This document shows positions 1 through 11,529 of a stretch of 64,000 nucleotides of DNA, piece after piece (the first letter of the stretch is position 1; the number at the start of each line of letters is the position of its first letter). A program made the translations under genes and the position numbers. The DNA is from Myoxocephalus aenaeus (lineage: Eukaryota; Chordata; Actinopteri; Perciformes; Cottidae). The DNA is taken from positions 434,001-498,000 of the forward strand of contig JBAMJR010000170.1 in assembly GCA_038501785.1 (NCBI GenBank), in the 5' to 3' direction. The notes beneath the pieces are model-generated. The model had not been told where the DNA came from, made no database searches, and was given only the letters and a program-made list of their open reading frames with translations.

Positions 1-13
1 ATTCTGATTCTGA
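1..13 (+). repeat. Possible LINE 3' tail cut by window edge
   Basis: The window opens with two ATTCTG units. Hexamers of this kind end teleost L2/CR1-type LINEs, and a better case lies at about 18.4 kb. Only the tail is visible, so the call rests on the motif alone. Confidence 0.25.
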
Positions 14-1199
14 CATAAATCCAGAAGGCATGTTGAGTAGTTACGCATGAGTTAACGTAAGTAGTATGTAAGTAACACTGACTTGGTTTCACGCAGGTCT
101 CCTGGGTGAAAGTCCGTGTTTTTTTGACCCAGCTATTCCATCTCAGACCTCTTCTCTCAACAGAGTCTGTCACTCTTTTTACCAACGTCAGCTGCTCAGC
201 CTTTGACCGTCTAATACTGACAAGATTGTGTTAGTGATAGCGCATCTCATAGATGCTATTGGCTGCCTCGGTGAGTCGGTATCAGAAGCAGAGGGCCACA
301 GTGTTGGTGTTTGACAAGTTGGGAGTGAGAACAGGTTGGCGATGTAGCGCCCGTGCCCTGGAGGCCTGCCTCCGGCTGCAGACACTGGTGAAAAGACACA
401 GGTGGAAGACGGAAAAAGTTGATTTAAAGTTGATAAATTGATATCTACGTAATAATATAAGTAAGCCATTTATATTGGAAAGATAAAACGTCAAAGATCA
501 TCATGAAAAAAAACGTTTCTATTTTATACATCCAGTGTAACAAAGCTTTGAGGGATGAGACGGATCTAATGTTGATGAGTACAGCTATTTCTCTGGATAC
601 AGTTCTTGCTCACTACTGTATAATAGAGTTTGTTTTTCGCTGAGGTTTTGATTCGTTACTGCCTGGGAGTTCAGAAGGAGCTTTACTTCACACCAGACTT
701 TCTTTTTTGTATAAAGAGACAAACGCCAGTGACAAGGACTGAGGTTTTAGATTAATACATTATTAAGGAAATAATGAAGAGATTAATAGTGACAAAACTA
801 TAAACTGTAAACACAAGCAAAAAAAAAAGTAACAACATTTTCGAAATGACCTTCAATGTGGTGTTTCGTCCTCTACATCCAGAAAGTATGAGAGAAAAGG
901 TCAACCGAGAAAGATAATGTGAGGGTGAGATGATTTAGCCCTTTGTGATTTAGCTCGATTACATTTGAGTATCCATGAAATAACATTGCACTGCAGCCTT
1001 GATTCACCCTGTCTTCATTTTCCCTAAATGCGTTTGTCCAGCTCCTTCTGTGGGGGGTAAGGGTGGATTGAGATGGATGGAGGGACAGACGTGGGAGGAT
1101 GGGCGTCATAGCTGCCTGGGTTTCTGTAGATGTGCTGCGGTAGTCGTTTCTTCTAAGAGAAGACACGGAACACAAATTTGGTCATCTTTGCCAAAGCTC
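14..1199. other. No gene seen
   Basis: Moderately AT-rich sequence. The open frames here are under 105 codons, overlap on both strands and show no motif. No repeat or RNA gene was recognised. Confidence 0.5.
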
Positions 1200-1470
1200 T
1201 CCTCCCATACTCCGTGGATATTTACACTTGCAGGTAAATAATTAAGCATCAAAGTCTCACTCAAAGTTAATTGGCAGATTAGTAGACGAAGGTCATCCTC
1301 AGAAGATTTCAATTGCCTTACAGTTTCATTAAGAGCAAGAGAAGCATCGAGGATCCATCAATGGTAGCCTCCCCTGCTAATACAGTTAATTGGCAGTTTG
1401 ATTAAATTTCAGAATTGAATTGAGAAGTTGGCTATTCATCCTTTTCATTTTACAGAGATACAGTTTTCTC
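1200..1470. promoter_or_regulatory. Candidate conserved non-coding element
   Basis: Repeat-free AT-rich stretch with many TAATT-type homeodomain core words. The 13-mer AGTTAATTGGCAG occurs twice, at 1265-1277 and 1384-1396. Composition and repeated motif resemble vertebrate developmental enhancers. Conservation has not been tested. Confidence 0.3.
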
Positions 1471-2429
1471 ACCGCGGACGATGGCGGAGAAGTCTATTAA
1501 TGAAAAGTACTGTGATTCTGAGCTAATTTTTAAAAGCTACTGAGCCGTTTAATCACTGGCAGATTCTCAGAAAAGATAGTCGGGACACAAGATTTGACCG
1601 GGGATTTACTTTTGAATGTCCTCTTCGGTGGCCAGACGATGTCGATCCGGACCAGAACCGTTTGCATTGGGCAAGAAATGCTCGCAAAAATTTTTTTAAA
1701 CATAAAAACCTCCATGTTCCTCAAGGGAAACATCCAGCAGGGATTCTAGTGAAGACGGAGAGATCGGCCGCTTTATGAATTTGAAAGGAGGTGCATGCGG
1801 AGCAAAGTGACCCGCTGGAATTGCTGGTGGAGGGGGAGCGTTACGTGCTCTTGGATTGGATGTGGACAACGGCCTGTTGTGACCACTCTGTTTCATTAGC
1901 ATTTCTAACCCACGGTGCTGTAGGGAAGCAGAAATACAGTGAAAGGCATGTGAGGCGAATTAATGAGGAGCAGGTGATGAAAGGGTTACAGGGAATTCAC
2001 CAAACACAGGATGCCCAACAAAGAACAGTCAGGAGTCGGTTTTAATTGAAAGGAGGCCTCATCTCATTTGAGTAGAAGCGGCGCCGGAGGCTTTGATGCC
2101 GGGGCGTCTAACTGTTAGCATTACGTTTTAATGGCGACCAGGTAGGACAAAGAGTGAATAACAGAAATAAATGAGGACAGTTTGTTCGGGAGAGTCGACT
2201 TTGTGCGAGATTTGCAACAGGGAGGAGATCAATGGTGATGCATTTTTCATTATCTTACAGCGGGAGGATGTAAGAAACGTGTACTGCTGCAGAGCTGGTA
2301 CCTGTTGCTGCTCACTCAATATAGAGCAGGTAAAGTTAAACAGTTGTGCTAACACTTTTTAAAGGCCCTCAACTACTGTCTGCAAAAGTATTTAACAAAA
2401 GGATGGGGGAGTCTATTAGACTTTTTTGA
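1471..2429. other. No gene seen
   Basis: Mixed-composition sequence with short overlapping open frames on both strands and no recognisable domain. A short ATG frame from 1481 (MAEKSINEK...) stops after 20 codons and has no supporting splice context. Confidence 0.45.
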
Positions 2430-2445
2430 ATATATATATATATAC

Positions 2446-2509
<64 letters not shown>

Positions 2510-2528
2510 GTATATATATATATATATC
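2430..2528. repeat. (TA)n microsatellite with ACGT interruptions
   Basis: About 99 bp of alternating TA, interrupted by ACGTA near each end. The near-symmetric placement of the two interruptions leaves a pure central block. Confidence 0.97.
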
Positions 2529-3266
2529 AATTAATTCCAATGGCGTTGCTGTGATTTGGTTAACTTTGACCAGCAAGTTCCCAAAGTTGACCAATTAGCA
2601 AGCCGTACAAGGCTTAGTGGACGAGGAGCCCGGAGACAGAGGACGCTATCGTAGTTTACTGTGTTGCACAATTCACTTTTCTTTAACCTCCTTTGCCGTA
2701 GTGTTAACTGCTCCACAAAAAGACTGAGCGAGTTATCGTTTGGCTCTCCAGCTACTTACCTATTTTGCATGGACACGGGGATCGTCACCTACAAGGTTAT
2801 CAGTGTTTCCCACGGATATAGATTCTCCGAGGGAGAGCGAGCGATTTTACCCATTTTGAAACGCTGCACCGTGTACGGGTCTTCCAACGTAATACCAGAG
2901 AACGTCTCTCTGTCTCTCGCTCTGTGTTTCTCTGCAGAGCATTATGCGATTGTCACGAGGCGCTTTAGGAGAGGTAGCGGGGGATTGTCCACTAGTTAAT
3001 CAAGCGTCCTTTCATTGTGCACAAACGAAAAGATGACAACTACAGAAATGTTCTCAGCCTCATGCAACAATTCTGATGGTGAACGTCAAAAAGGGCCACA
3101 TTACTTTAAGGTAAGCGTGATGCATTGTGGGTATGAGGATGCTGTTGTCGCTGTATAATAACGACGCTGATTTGATTTCATTCTCAAATCAGATTGCATG
3201 CAATTGAATCCAACTAAGAGAGCTGGATATTACTGCTAATTCATCCCAGTGGCCACCCGTGGTATT
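2529..3266. other. No confirmed gene; contains one weak exon candidate
   Basis: Non-repetitive sequence. A 112-codon open frame at 2661-2999 has no motif and no coding bias that I can see. The only item of interest is the exon-like segment listed at 3033-3110. Confidence 0.45.
3033..3110 (+). other. Weak candidate coding exon
   Basis: An ATG at 3033 opens 26 codons (starts MTTTEMFSAS, ends KGPHYFK) that run without a stop into AAG|GTAAGC, a good splice-donor match. The sequence upstream of the ATG has no strong pyrimidine tract, so this would have to be a first coding exon. The peptide is hydrophilic and not recognised. A frame and donor of this quality are expected by chance in 64 kb, so this is a candidate only. 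Confidence 0.13.
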
Positions 3267-3364
3267 GTTTATTTTGTATAGCCCAAAATCACAAATACAA
3301 ATTTGTCTCGGAGGGCCTGTACACATACGACAGCCCTGTCCCGGGACCTCACATCGGATCAGGA
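3267..3364 (+). repeat. Teleost dispersed repeat, truncated copy
   Basis: Matches the repeat at 27979-28130 in the same orientation. Shared words are TTGTATAGCCCAAAATCAC, CTCGGAGGG, TGTACACATA, CCCTGTCCC and GGACCTCACAT. It is shorter than the second copy and has lost its A-rich right end. The family is common in percomorph genomes from memory. Its class was not determined. Confidence 0.75.
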
Positions 3365-5879
3365 TGAATATTTGTTAAACCTTTCCAGTGTCCAAACAAG
3401 TATTTTCATGTATTCAACATCATTCTACTGTGAAGTCTTTGAGCCAGCTGGGAGAATTTATATTTCACATGAGCAGTGTGAGCAGCATAACACTGAGGTT
3501 ATAACCCGGAAGCTAGACAATTATCAGTAGCTGCCATATTTAATGCTATATACTTACATATTTGTCTCAGTTATACTGTAGGTACAGATGAAATATTGTA
3601 ATATATACTGTACCTCATATATAATGACCTAATATACTATAATTTCTGATTTTATTACTGATACGGATTTTGCTAACTTTTAAGAATACAGTTGTGGAAG
3701 CGTGATGATCATCATTATATTCGGACATAAAAGACTTGAACGGTGTGAAGCTCGCGGCCACACAGTCGGGAGTCCTCTGAGAGTAATACTGTGGCGGCAT
3801 AATTCAGAGTCACTGAGGCTGCAATGCGATCTACTGCGGAGAACAAAATCAATCCGGTGTGGGCGAACTGCTTCTCTCCCACTGTGGAATATTACACATT
3901 GGTGAAGTGATCAGAAATATATATTTTTTTTCCAGACACACACACACGGACGCACACCAACTGTCAGGGGAGAAGAGCGATTCAGCGAGCTCCAAAATGT
4001 ACACAGTTCACTATTCAAACAGCACCTGTTCAGTAATGATAGATCAACACCGTGAGGAGAACGAGAGAGCATATTTAAGTGGATGTTTACATGAGTGATA
4101 ACTTCAACCATATGGATTAGATTAATGGACCATATGCACTTCGGCAGTTCATCTGGGTACGCAGTTGCTGAAGTTTCACATAGTTCTCCAAAATAATTCA
4201 TAAAAACCTGCAGGAAAGACATGAAAGCTTCTTCAAATCCCATAAAATTTACCACATTTCTCCTTAAAAAAAACGATAAATAAACTGAACATAAAACAGA
4301 AATCTTTTGAAAACACGGCAAACTACACCATGCCGAGTTGTGGCACATTAATAGCTTTTTGGGTTTGGCAGGTAAATGAAAAGTAGGTGAAATCAAAGCA
4401 CATCTGCTTTTAATTTATCAGTGGTTTTAAAGTACAAGTTACTTATTTATTACATTATATTGTAGATAATATATTTTCAAAAATGTATGTTTATATCACG
4501 GCATTATTAACCTGCTTGGGCCCTTTATGCCCCCCTAGAGAAAACAAATTAAACAGATATTTATTATTATGAAGTTCTGAAAATGAATTTAAAACAATTT
4601 TGATTATCATTACCTAATTACTTAAGACATGTATCAAGCAAAGGTGCCAAACACTTTTCTATTTGTATGAAATTACTTTTTACAAACTTTGACAGCATTG
4701 GTGTTTTGGTTAAACATTTTAAACAATGGATACGTTGGTGTCTTTTGAAATTATTCTTTTCTGAACCATAACCAAGTAGTTTGAATTTTAGTTGCATTGC
4801 ATTTGGTTTCATTTCATAGCTCGGGTCATGGGTTTAATTAATGATAAGATTGACCCACTGAGATTCTGGAACACATTATTTGGAAGTAAAACCAAAGTGA
4901 CAGCATCTGTAATATTTATAATAATATCAGCAATAGCACCAGATCAGAAAACGTATATAAGGGTGGTTTTGAAAGGCAATGGACCTTTTGATCTAATGTC
5001 TTTCTGACATTTTACGGCCTCAGCCATTTAAGCTACAGGATTGGTAATCAAAACAAATATTGAAAATGAGCTACACTAGCTGTAATTTAATAATACATGG
5101 ATGAATTGATCGTGAAATAATCTAGTTCCATCCCAATAGTAGCAATATGTAAAACTTTGGGTTTAAAACAAGGCAAAGGCATCACGATTATGAAATAATG
5201 TAGGAACCATTTCAAGACCATTTATTTCAGGTATCAATCATAACTTATTGATGCGTATGTTCAAACAAATTGTCAAAATCAGTCACCTCATTATCATTTA
5301 CCAAAAATCCAATAAGACACAGATGGCCTCCAGGAGTGTGGGGGTAGAGCTATGAGATAAGCTGAATACAGCCTATAATTAACTTGTTGTATTGTTCTGT
5401 ATACTTTGCCAACAACCTCTGCATGACAAAGAATATTTTCATTATACTAATAAACCTTTATACGACCTAAAGTTTAGCTCCGCTCCATTTATCAATCCAT
5501 TAGCCAAAGACAAAAATTGTCCATTTCAGTCGCTCAAATAAATATGTCCCCATGTCTCATTGCTTTAAGATTACAAGCACTTCATTACTGCACAAACTCC
5601 AGAAATAATATGTCATTAAAAATAAAATTCTATCAAATCCAATTAAGTGAAATTGTTCAACGAGAGGACTCTTTCTGGTTCATTCATCTCCAAAGTCAAT
5701 GGGAAGCCGCGCATTAGCCAACAAACAGAGCCGCATTACAAAAGTGAACTATACTGTAGATCGCTGTACTTGATGTGATTATGCTTTGGTTCAACAGGTA
5801 AAGACCACGGCTGCTGTGATGCTGCAGCTGGAAACAAAAACCCTATTAGGTCATGATAAATGATTGTCTATCTGCGGAA
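3365..5879. other. No gene seen
   Basis: AT-rich, largely unique sequence. A 161-codon minus-strand frame at 3911-4396 is the longest open frame of the window, but it has no domain, uses chance-like composition and ends in translated CA-repeat. No structural RNA or complete transposon was recognised. Confidence 0.45.
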
Positions 5880-6540
5880 AAAAAGATGAAAAACCCCGTT
5901 CCATCTTCCTCCCATGTGCCACCTAATTACGTTCCTTGGCCCCGGTGAATTTAAAGAGGTAAATAATGATATGATTTTTTTATTTTTTTTATTACGATTC
6001 ATCAACTTTGCCATTTGCTGCCGTTGGAGCCGGAGAGTGCCCCGAGTCATCATCTCTCATTAAGTAATGAATAGTGATTGGTATGAAATTACTTCACCCT
6101 TCTCTGCTGCCTGTCCATTAGTCCGTTAATCAACAATATGTGACTGCCCGGCTGCACAAAATCCTCTTGCAAACAAATCGCCCTCGCCCTCCATCCCTTC
6201 CCTTCCCCTAAAATACAATTCCTAATTTGCATAATGAGGGCCAAAGGAGGGCAATGTTTGCTCATAATCAAAATGCATTTATTCAGAGGAAGCTATCCTG
6301 TTGCACTCGTTTAATTCACACCTGCTCTTTCCCGTAATCAAAGCCAGGGTTCAGGTGGAAGCACGGGCCTTGTAATATGTTCTCATGAGGCCCGGCGTCT
6401 GTGGACTGACAAGAGGAAGATGTTTTGGATTTAAGAAGCTTGGAAAAGTACAACAGAATCAGGAGTGTTAACCCTGGCCGGTACGGTTGCTACAATTTGC
6501 ATAAAAGCAGCAATCATTCTCAAACCAGGGTTAACTATTA
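5880..6540. promoter_or_regulatory. Candidate conserved non-coding cluster
   Basis: Repeat-free block with two POU octamers ATTTGCAT (6225-6232 and 6495-6502), several TAATGA/TTAAT homeodomain words, and an 11-bp inverted repeat GTTAACCCTGG (6467-6477) / CCAGGGTTAAC (6525-6535) that encloses the second octamer. The density of such words suggests an enhancer region. Conservation is untested. Confidence 0.35.
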
Positions 6541-6849
6541 TTGGCTTACCGAAATAATTGTTTGTCAAAATTGTTATTGAATTATTAAACTACCTTTTCT
6601 GAAGCACTGGGTACGTTCATCTTGGTTTGATATGATCTTAGGTTCTGAGTTTTCTTAGTACATGATGAGAGGCAGGAATCCAAACATGTTAAAGATTGTT
6701 TTGTTTTGTTTTGAACTGCAAAGAGATACTACAAATCAATATGGATAGTTGACTATTATCAATTTGAAATTACACTCAATATTTCCATTTTAACAATGGA
6801 TCAGAGGACAAAGAGGCCGCTTTCACATCGTAACGATCCACAGAGAATT

Positions 6850-7190
6850 ATCACCAAACTCTGCAGTTCCTCTCAGCTTTAAAAAGTGTTTTACCATCTT
6901 TCAGCTCTGTGTTTTGGTTCTGAGGTCCAACCCTTTATTGTTTGGGTTCACATCACATCAACCTTATTTCCAGTTAGAGCTGCCATCTTTACAGCAAAAG
7001 AAACCCAAACACTGGACAGGCTGTCCAGCGCCAGAGAGCAGACAGACGGTGTTAGCTGCTAGCTTGTAAACATAGCTTTAGCAGCTGAAGAGTCAGATAC
7101 TGAGACCAAAACAGAGCTCAAAATAGAGGTCAAGTTGGATTAAAATCTCTCCAGGTGACTATAAACTTGTTGCACGGTGTCCACTGAGTG
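6850..7190 (+). repeat. Old teleost dispersed repeat
   Basis: Contains CTCTGCAGTTCCTCTCAGC, TTTACCATCTTTCAGCTC, GAGAGCAGACAGACGG, GTTAGCTGCTAGC and GAGACCAAAACAGAGCT in that order. I recall this arrangement as an abundant fish interspersed repeat. It is diverged, with no clear terminal repeats or target duplication. Class unknown. Confidence 0.5.
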
Positions 7191-8223
7191 TAAATAGGGA
7201 AATGTTCGCTAACTCGATTGCCAAATTAAGGTCACGATTAGTCATTGTTGTGTTATGGCTTGTTATGCTGACCTAAGACAACAACAAAATGCAGCTTTAA
7301 ATAAACCGGCATAATGTGTGATGCATTTGCTGTGGCATTCGTGACACTTTAACTTCATGGCCGTGAGCGTTTTGCCAAAACGGTTTCACAAGATCCTTCA
7401 TAAGTACCCCTTACAACGTCGGATTTCACTAACAAACACATCTCAGTAACCGTACGGGCTTGTGGGAGTCTAACAAAGCAACCCATAGCCGTATAAACCC
7501 CCTATAAGTACCTGAAAGATCACACAACGGCAACACTCTTCTTATTTTTTCTGCTCGGTTTCAGACTTCCGTGTCCTGTGCTCTTCGTGTGCCCCCCACC
7601 TTTGTAAATAGGTTGATTCTAAGTCCTATATTATGGATAATTTCCCAAATTCTGAAGGATATACAGGAACTAACTAACTACTGTACCTACAAAAACTGCA
7701 CTCCACTGCATGCTAGATTTTAGAGACCATCTGTAGGCACACAGCTATCAAGCCAGTTTACCAGCGAAGGAGCCAATAGCCGTGGCATATTTCTGCAAAA
7801 GGAAGTAGCTCATCTTTTTTAAGAAATACCATGTTGATGGGTTGTCCTCAAAAATAAACTCCTGCTGCATACTGAATTCCAGGCAGGTCCCTGTGCAAGG
7901 TGGGTTGATGTCCCCATGGCCGGTGTTTCTTTTGTAGCGTGACAGCACACTTGTGGCCACAGTGCTTCTCCTTAGTGGCTGACTGTCTCCCCAACAAAAG
8001 CAGGCCACCCTCGTAATACTGAAATAACTTCATGGCTTTTGAATCCTCGTCCAACTTTCCATTCAAAAGCCAAGCGATGTGCGACTCACACATCTGGTCG
8101 AAACTTCATAAAAAACCTTGAGCTAACCACTTTACTAATGCTAAATACTAGAACACGGGTCCATATGGAGTGGCAGGAGATTTACTGGTGCACCCGTTAA
8201 CCTGACCGCAGTGTGTACACTAA
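7191..8223. other. No gene seen
   Basis: Unique-looking sequence with two overlapping minus-strand open frames under 90 codons and no domain. Confidence 0.45.
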
Positions 8224-8224
8224 C

Positions 8225-8242
8225 GCACACACACACACACAT
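8225..8242. repeat. (CA)n microsatellite, short
   Basis: About nine CA units. Confidence 0.9.
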
Positions 8243-8567
8243 GGAGAATATGCTATATAGTTCATAGTGTGTGCAGTGTTTGACTGCTGGGCTGGTTAGG
8301 TCTTTGTGGAGGAAATTGCTTCTTTAAATTCCACGAGTCTCTCTCTCTGCAAACTCTGTTATCTCCACCAGAAGATGATGTACTCGCTCCTGTGTGTGCA
8401 TGCGTGAGTGAGTGAGTGTGCATACTACAGCCTCGTATTTGTCTTGAGGCGACATTGATTCCTGCTTTTTGACAATTTATTGATTGTTTTTTGCCGTCAT
8501 TGACGGATGAATCTTCAATAATCTTAACCGACAGGACACAAGTGGTTTAGTTTGGACTTTTGTTTCC

Positions 8568-8950
8568 GCTTAGCTAGGGTGACCAGATTTGAGTTTGTGA
8601 AAAAGAGGACACTTCGTTCCGGGGGGGGGATGGGGGGGGTAGCAGTAGCGTGTAGCATGCCGTGAACTTACATTTACGTTGAGATCGGTCGACCAATGAC
8701 AGTTCTCTCTACAGTCAGAGCTCGCGCAAGAAGGTGGAACTTGCGGGAGATACCATTTCCAAAACTTGTAAGGGGGTAATAACTATTTTCCCGGACGTAC
8801 CATTTCCAAAACTTGTAAGGGGGTAATAACTATTTTCCCCGACGTAGCAAAATCCCAGACGTTTTTGGAATCCCTGCCGGACGCTTTTTTTAGGTCTCGA
8901 AAAGAGGACATGTCCGGGAAAAAGAGGACGTCTGGTCACCCTAGCTTAGC
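8568..8950. mobile_element. Complete non-autonomous TIR element with target duplication
   Basis: The element runs 8575-8943 (369 bp). Its ends are a 13-bp perfect inverted repeat, TAGGGTGACCAGA at the left and TCTGGTCACCCTA at the right. Direct repeats GCTTAGC flank it at 8568-8574 and 8944-8950, read here as the target-site duplication. A TA duplication with slightly shorter termini is an alternative reading because TA lies at the junction. No transposase frame is present, so it is a MITE-type copy. It contains a 47-bp tandem duplication (8751-8797, 8798-8844), a G run at the left and AAAGAGGAC words at both ends. Superfamily is uncertain. Confidence 0.8.
8751..8844. repeat. 47-bp tandem duplication inside TIR element
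   Basis: Two head-to-tail copies starting TACCATTTCCAAAACTTG. They differ essentially at one base (CCCGGACG versus CCCCGACG), so the duplication is recent relative to the element. Confidence 0.95.
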
Positions 8951-11456
8951 ATTACCAATTGTTCATCTCTTAATTTGGAAAAAACTATTGCATGAATGTC
9001 TTTATATAAACTATCGCTAACTGAGCGCTGACTACAACCGAGGGCATCTTCTCATGTCGGTAGAATGAGAGCTATTAGCTGTGGGCAGCCGGCGGGAGTC
9101 CTCCGATGTGTTTGTGCTAACAGAGCTAAGCGCTAACAGAACTAAACACACAGCATGACGGACAGTTTCTGTTCGGAGGAAGCGTTTTGCTGTGTCTAAA
9201 AACCCGTGGAAAACGGCAGCAATTTATTTAAGGTGCTTGGGAGGTTGCAGTCCTGTCGCGTGCTGTTACAAATGAATCCAAGCCTGCATGCCGCAGTGGC
9301 GATGATGAAATCATGCTAATTTAGCAATAAGCCGAACCGGCTAAAGTCATAAATGGTTGCAACGTCGTTGGAATTAAAGGGTAAAGCAAGTCAAATAGTC
9401 CGTGGGACAATTCCTAAAGTTCTGGGTCACATTAAAATGATTAACCTCTCCATATATTTACTGTGGACTGATATCTGAGTAAATGTTTACACTTGCGTCT
9501 TCGTCAGACTGCGGTTTGTATTCATACAGTCAAACATTACAGCATCGGGCGTTGCAGACACACCTGGTGGAGATATGCATTTTTATAATTCACCTAAAGT
9601 TTCATACGCTGATTGTGAATTTTGGGCACCTGCATAAATGCTTTCATTTCTGGAACGTGTTTTTATTGATGTATGAACATTTCCGATCTAAAAACACTTT
9701 TATTATACTTTGTTTCATATATGGTAGGTGGAGTAAGTCTGGGTCAGTCCCGGTCAAATGTCCACGTCCATTCTTTTATCTGTCACTGCACACCACAGAC
9801 CCCAGGTGCTAATCCTGATTAGCATCTCGCTGTGGCGTTTCTCCACTGCACCTCCCAGAGGTCACCTGTCAATCAAGCAGTGTGTTTGGTTTACTGTGAT
9901 GTCTCTTTGATTTGCTGTTTGACTTTGTGTCGGCAGCAGCACTCTTTTTCTTTTTACTGTGCAGCCACGGTAGCCTCTGCTGCTAACCGGCTTTTTCTTT
10001 TATTGTTATTTCATGTGCACCTGAGTATTTTCCAATGGGAAAAGCCAGCCACAATGCAGCATTCGTGAAATTGGTCCATGTTTCATGTTAACCGCCACCA
10101 GGGAGTATAGATACATTCACTTATATGAAAATGTCACATACTATTACTTAAAAATCATGACACATTGAAATGTCAAATGGGAAAAAAATTGTTTCAGTTA
10201 ACCTGCAGCTCTCGTTCATTATGAGCTCGCCACAAATATGACCCAGTGAAACATGTAAAGGTGAATATGCTTTGACCTAACACGGATGCCTTGTTAACCA
10301 GCATCATTCTATATGATGAAATGAGAAAAAAGCACCCTTATCCATCTCTGTCAGAAAAAAGAAAATACGCAGCCTAATAGAAGTGATAAGGTCAACACCA
10401 AATGTCAAACTTGTTTACCCTCCAGAGGCAAACAGATTGGCCAGTATTCCTCATAAACGCAGCCGGTTCCCATCACAGAAGCATTCCCATATCTTAGTTT
10501 CAGCCTCTCTGGCCCCGTACTCGGGTTTAATTGCGTGAAAATAAAATGAAAGCAAAGAGATGTGAGGAAAAGTCTGTCTCTCCCAGCTAAACACTTCACG
10601 GTGTTTTGGGACAGCAAAGGTCATCTTTTCACGAGCGGCAACATGATTGTGAGCCTATATGAAGCAGGGATTTTTTTCCCTGTGATCGTTCAGGGCACGT
10701 GAGAGCAGCAGTGTGTATGAGTAGAGAAAAATCGAGAAGAGACTATTGATCTTTGGTGCTCCAAAAAAAAAAGGGAGGTACTATGAGGGGCTAAGTGAGA
10801 TGGATTCTCCTCTCCTGTGAGAGAACATACAGTACATCAGGTGAGAACATTCCTAGATGGTATTCATTGTCCATCTGCTGCGCGTGGTCCTCATGATTGT
10901 TCCATAACACTTCTTGAAGGATTGAGATTCATGGCGCGGTGGTTCCCTCAGTCCTTGTGTGAGTACGGTGCTTCATTACATGTATAATTGGAGGTGAGCG
11001 TTTAAAAAGAGTGCCGGGACGATTTATTATTCACTACAAGGCCCAAACTGTTGGAGATCGATAGAACAAGACTTAGGAGAGGGCTAGAGGTGTGAAGTGT
11101 CATCGTTTTAATGAAATATAGATTTGGGCCTATTAAACAGCTTGCTAGTGCGGGTAAAACTGCTCACTTTTTCACCACTAAACAAAGTCATCCATTTAAC
11201 TGTTGAAAAAAAATCGATAGGGGGCTATGACCAATATGTATCTGTCAAATGTGGGTACAGTTACATGGAGGAGTAGCTAATAAATCAAAGCAAAGGGTAG
11301 GGCATCTTTTATAGTCATCGCATCAGTATAAACCTCTGCGGCTCTCAGCAGAGTCTCCAGCAGAGTCTTTTATCACGGAGCCCCGCCGAGACAAAGACCA
11401 AGCTGCACATGGACAAGATTTTACATGGACTAGTTGACTCTGTTCTCCCCTTTTAG
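8951..11456. other. No gene seen
   Basis: Largely unique sequence with small open frames (the longest 109 codons at 9483-9812) lacking domains. No complete repeat was recognised. Confidence 0.45.
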
Positions 11457-11529
11457 TATGGCCGCCATGCGGGACGACTCGGATAACAACAACAATGTTC
11501 TATTCGGGATCACAGCTCAGACTGAAGAG
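11457..11529 (+). other. Candidate small coding exon (first-ATG exon)
   Basis: A pyrimidine-rich tract ending TTCTCCCCTTTTAG (acceptor AG at 11455-11456) precedes an ATG at 11458. A second in-frame ATG at 11467 sits in GCCGCCATGC, a strong Kozak match. Twenty-four codons follow, starting MAAMRDDSD, continuing with a run of Asn and ending GITAQTEE. They end exactly at GAG|GTCAGT, a good donor at 11530. If not spliced, the frame stays open for 16 more codons to a TAG at 11578-11580. Acceptor, Kozak and donor together make it better than the other short frames. The protein family is not recognised and no partner exon was found. Coding function is an inference. Confidence 0.3.

Noticed and set aside
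3911..4396. 161-codon open frame on the minus strand, the longest of the window
   Set aside because: No domain or signal; the sequence is AT-rich and the frame ends in translated CA repeat (CVCV). No splice or promoter context. Length alone is not unusual for 64 kb.
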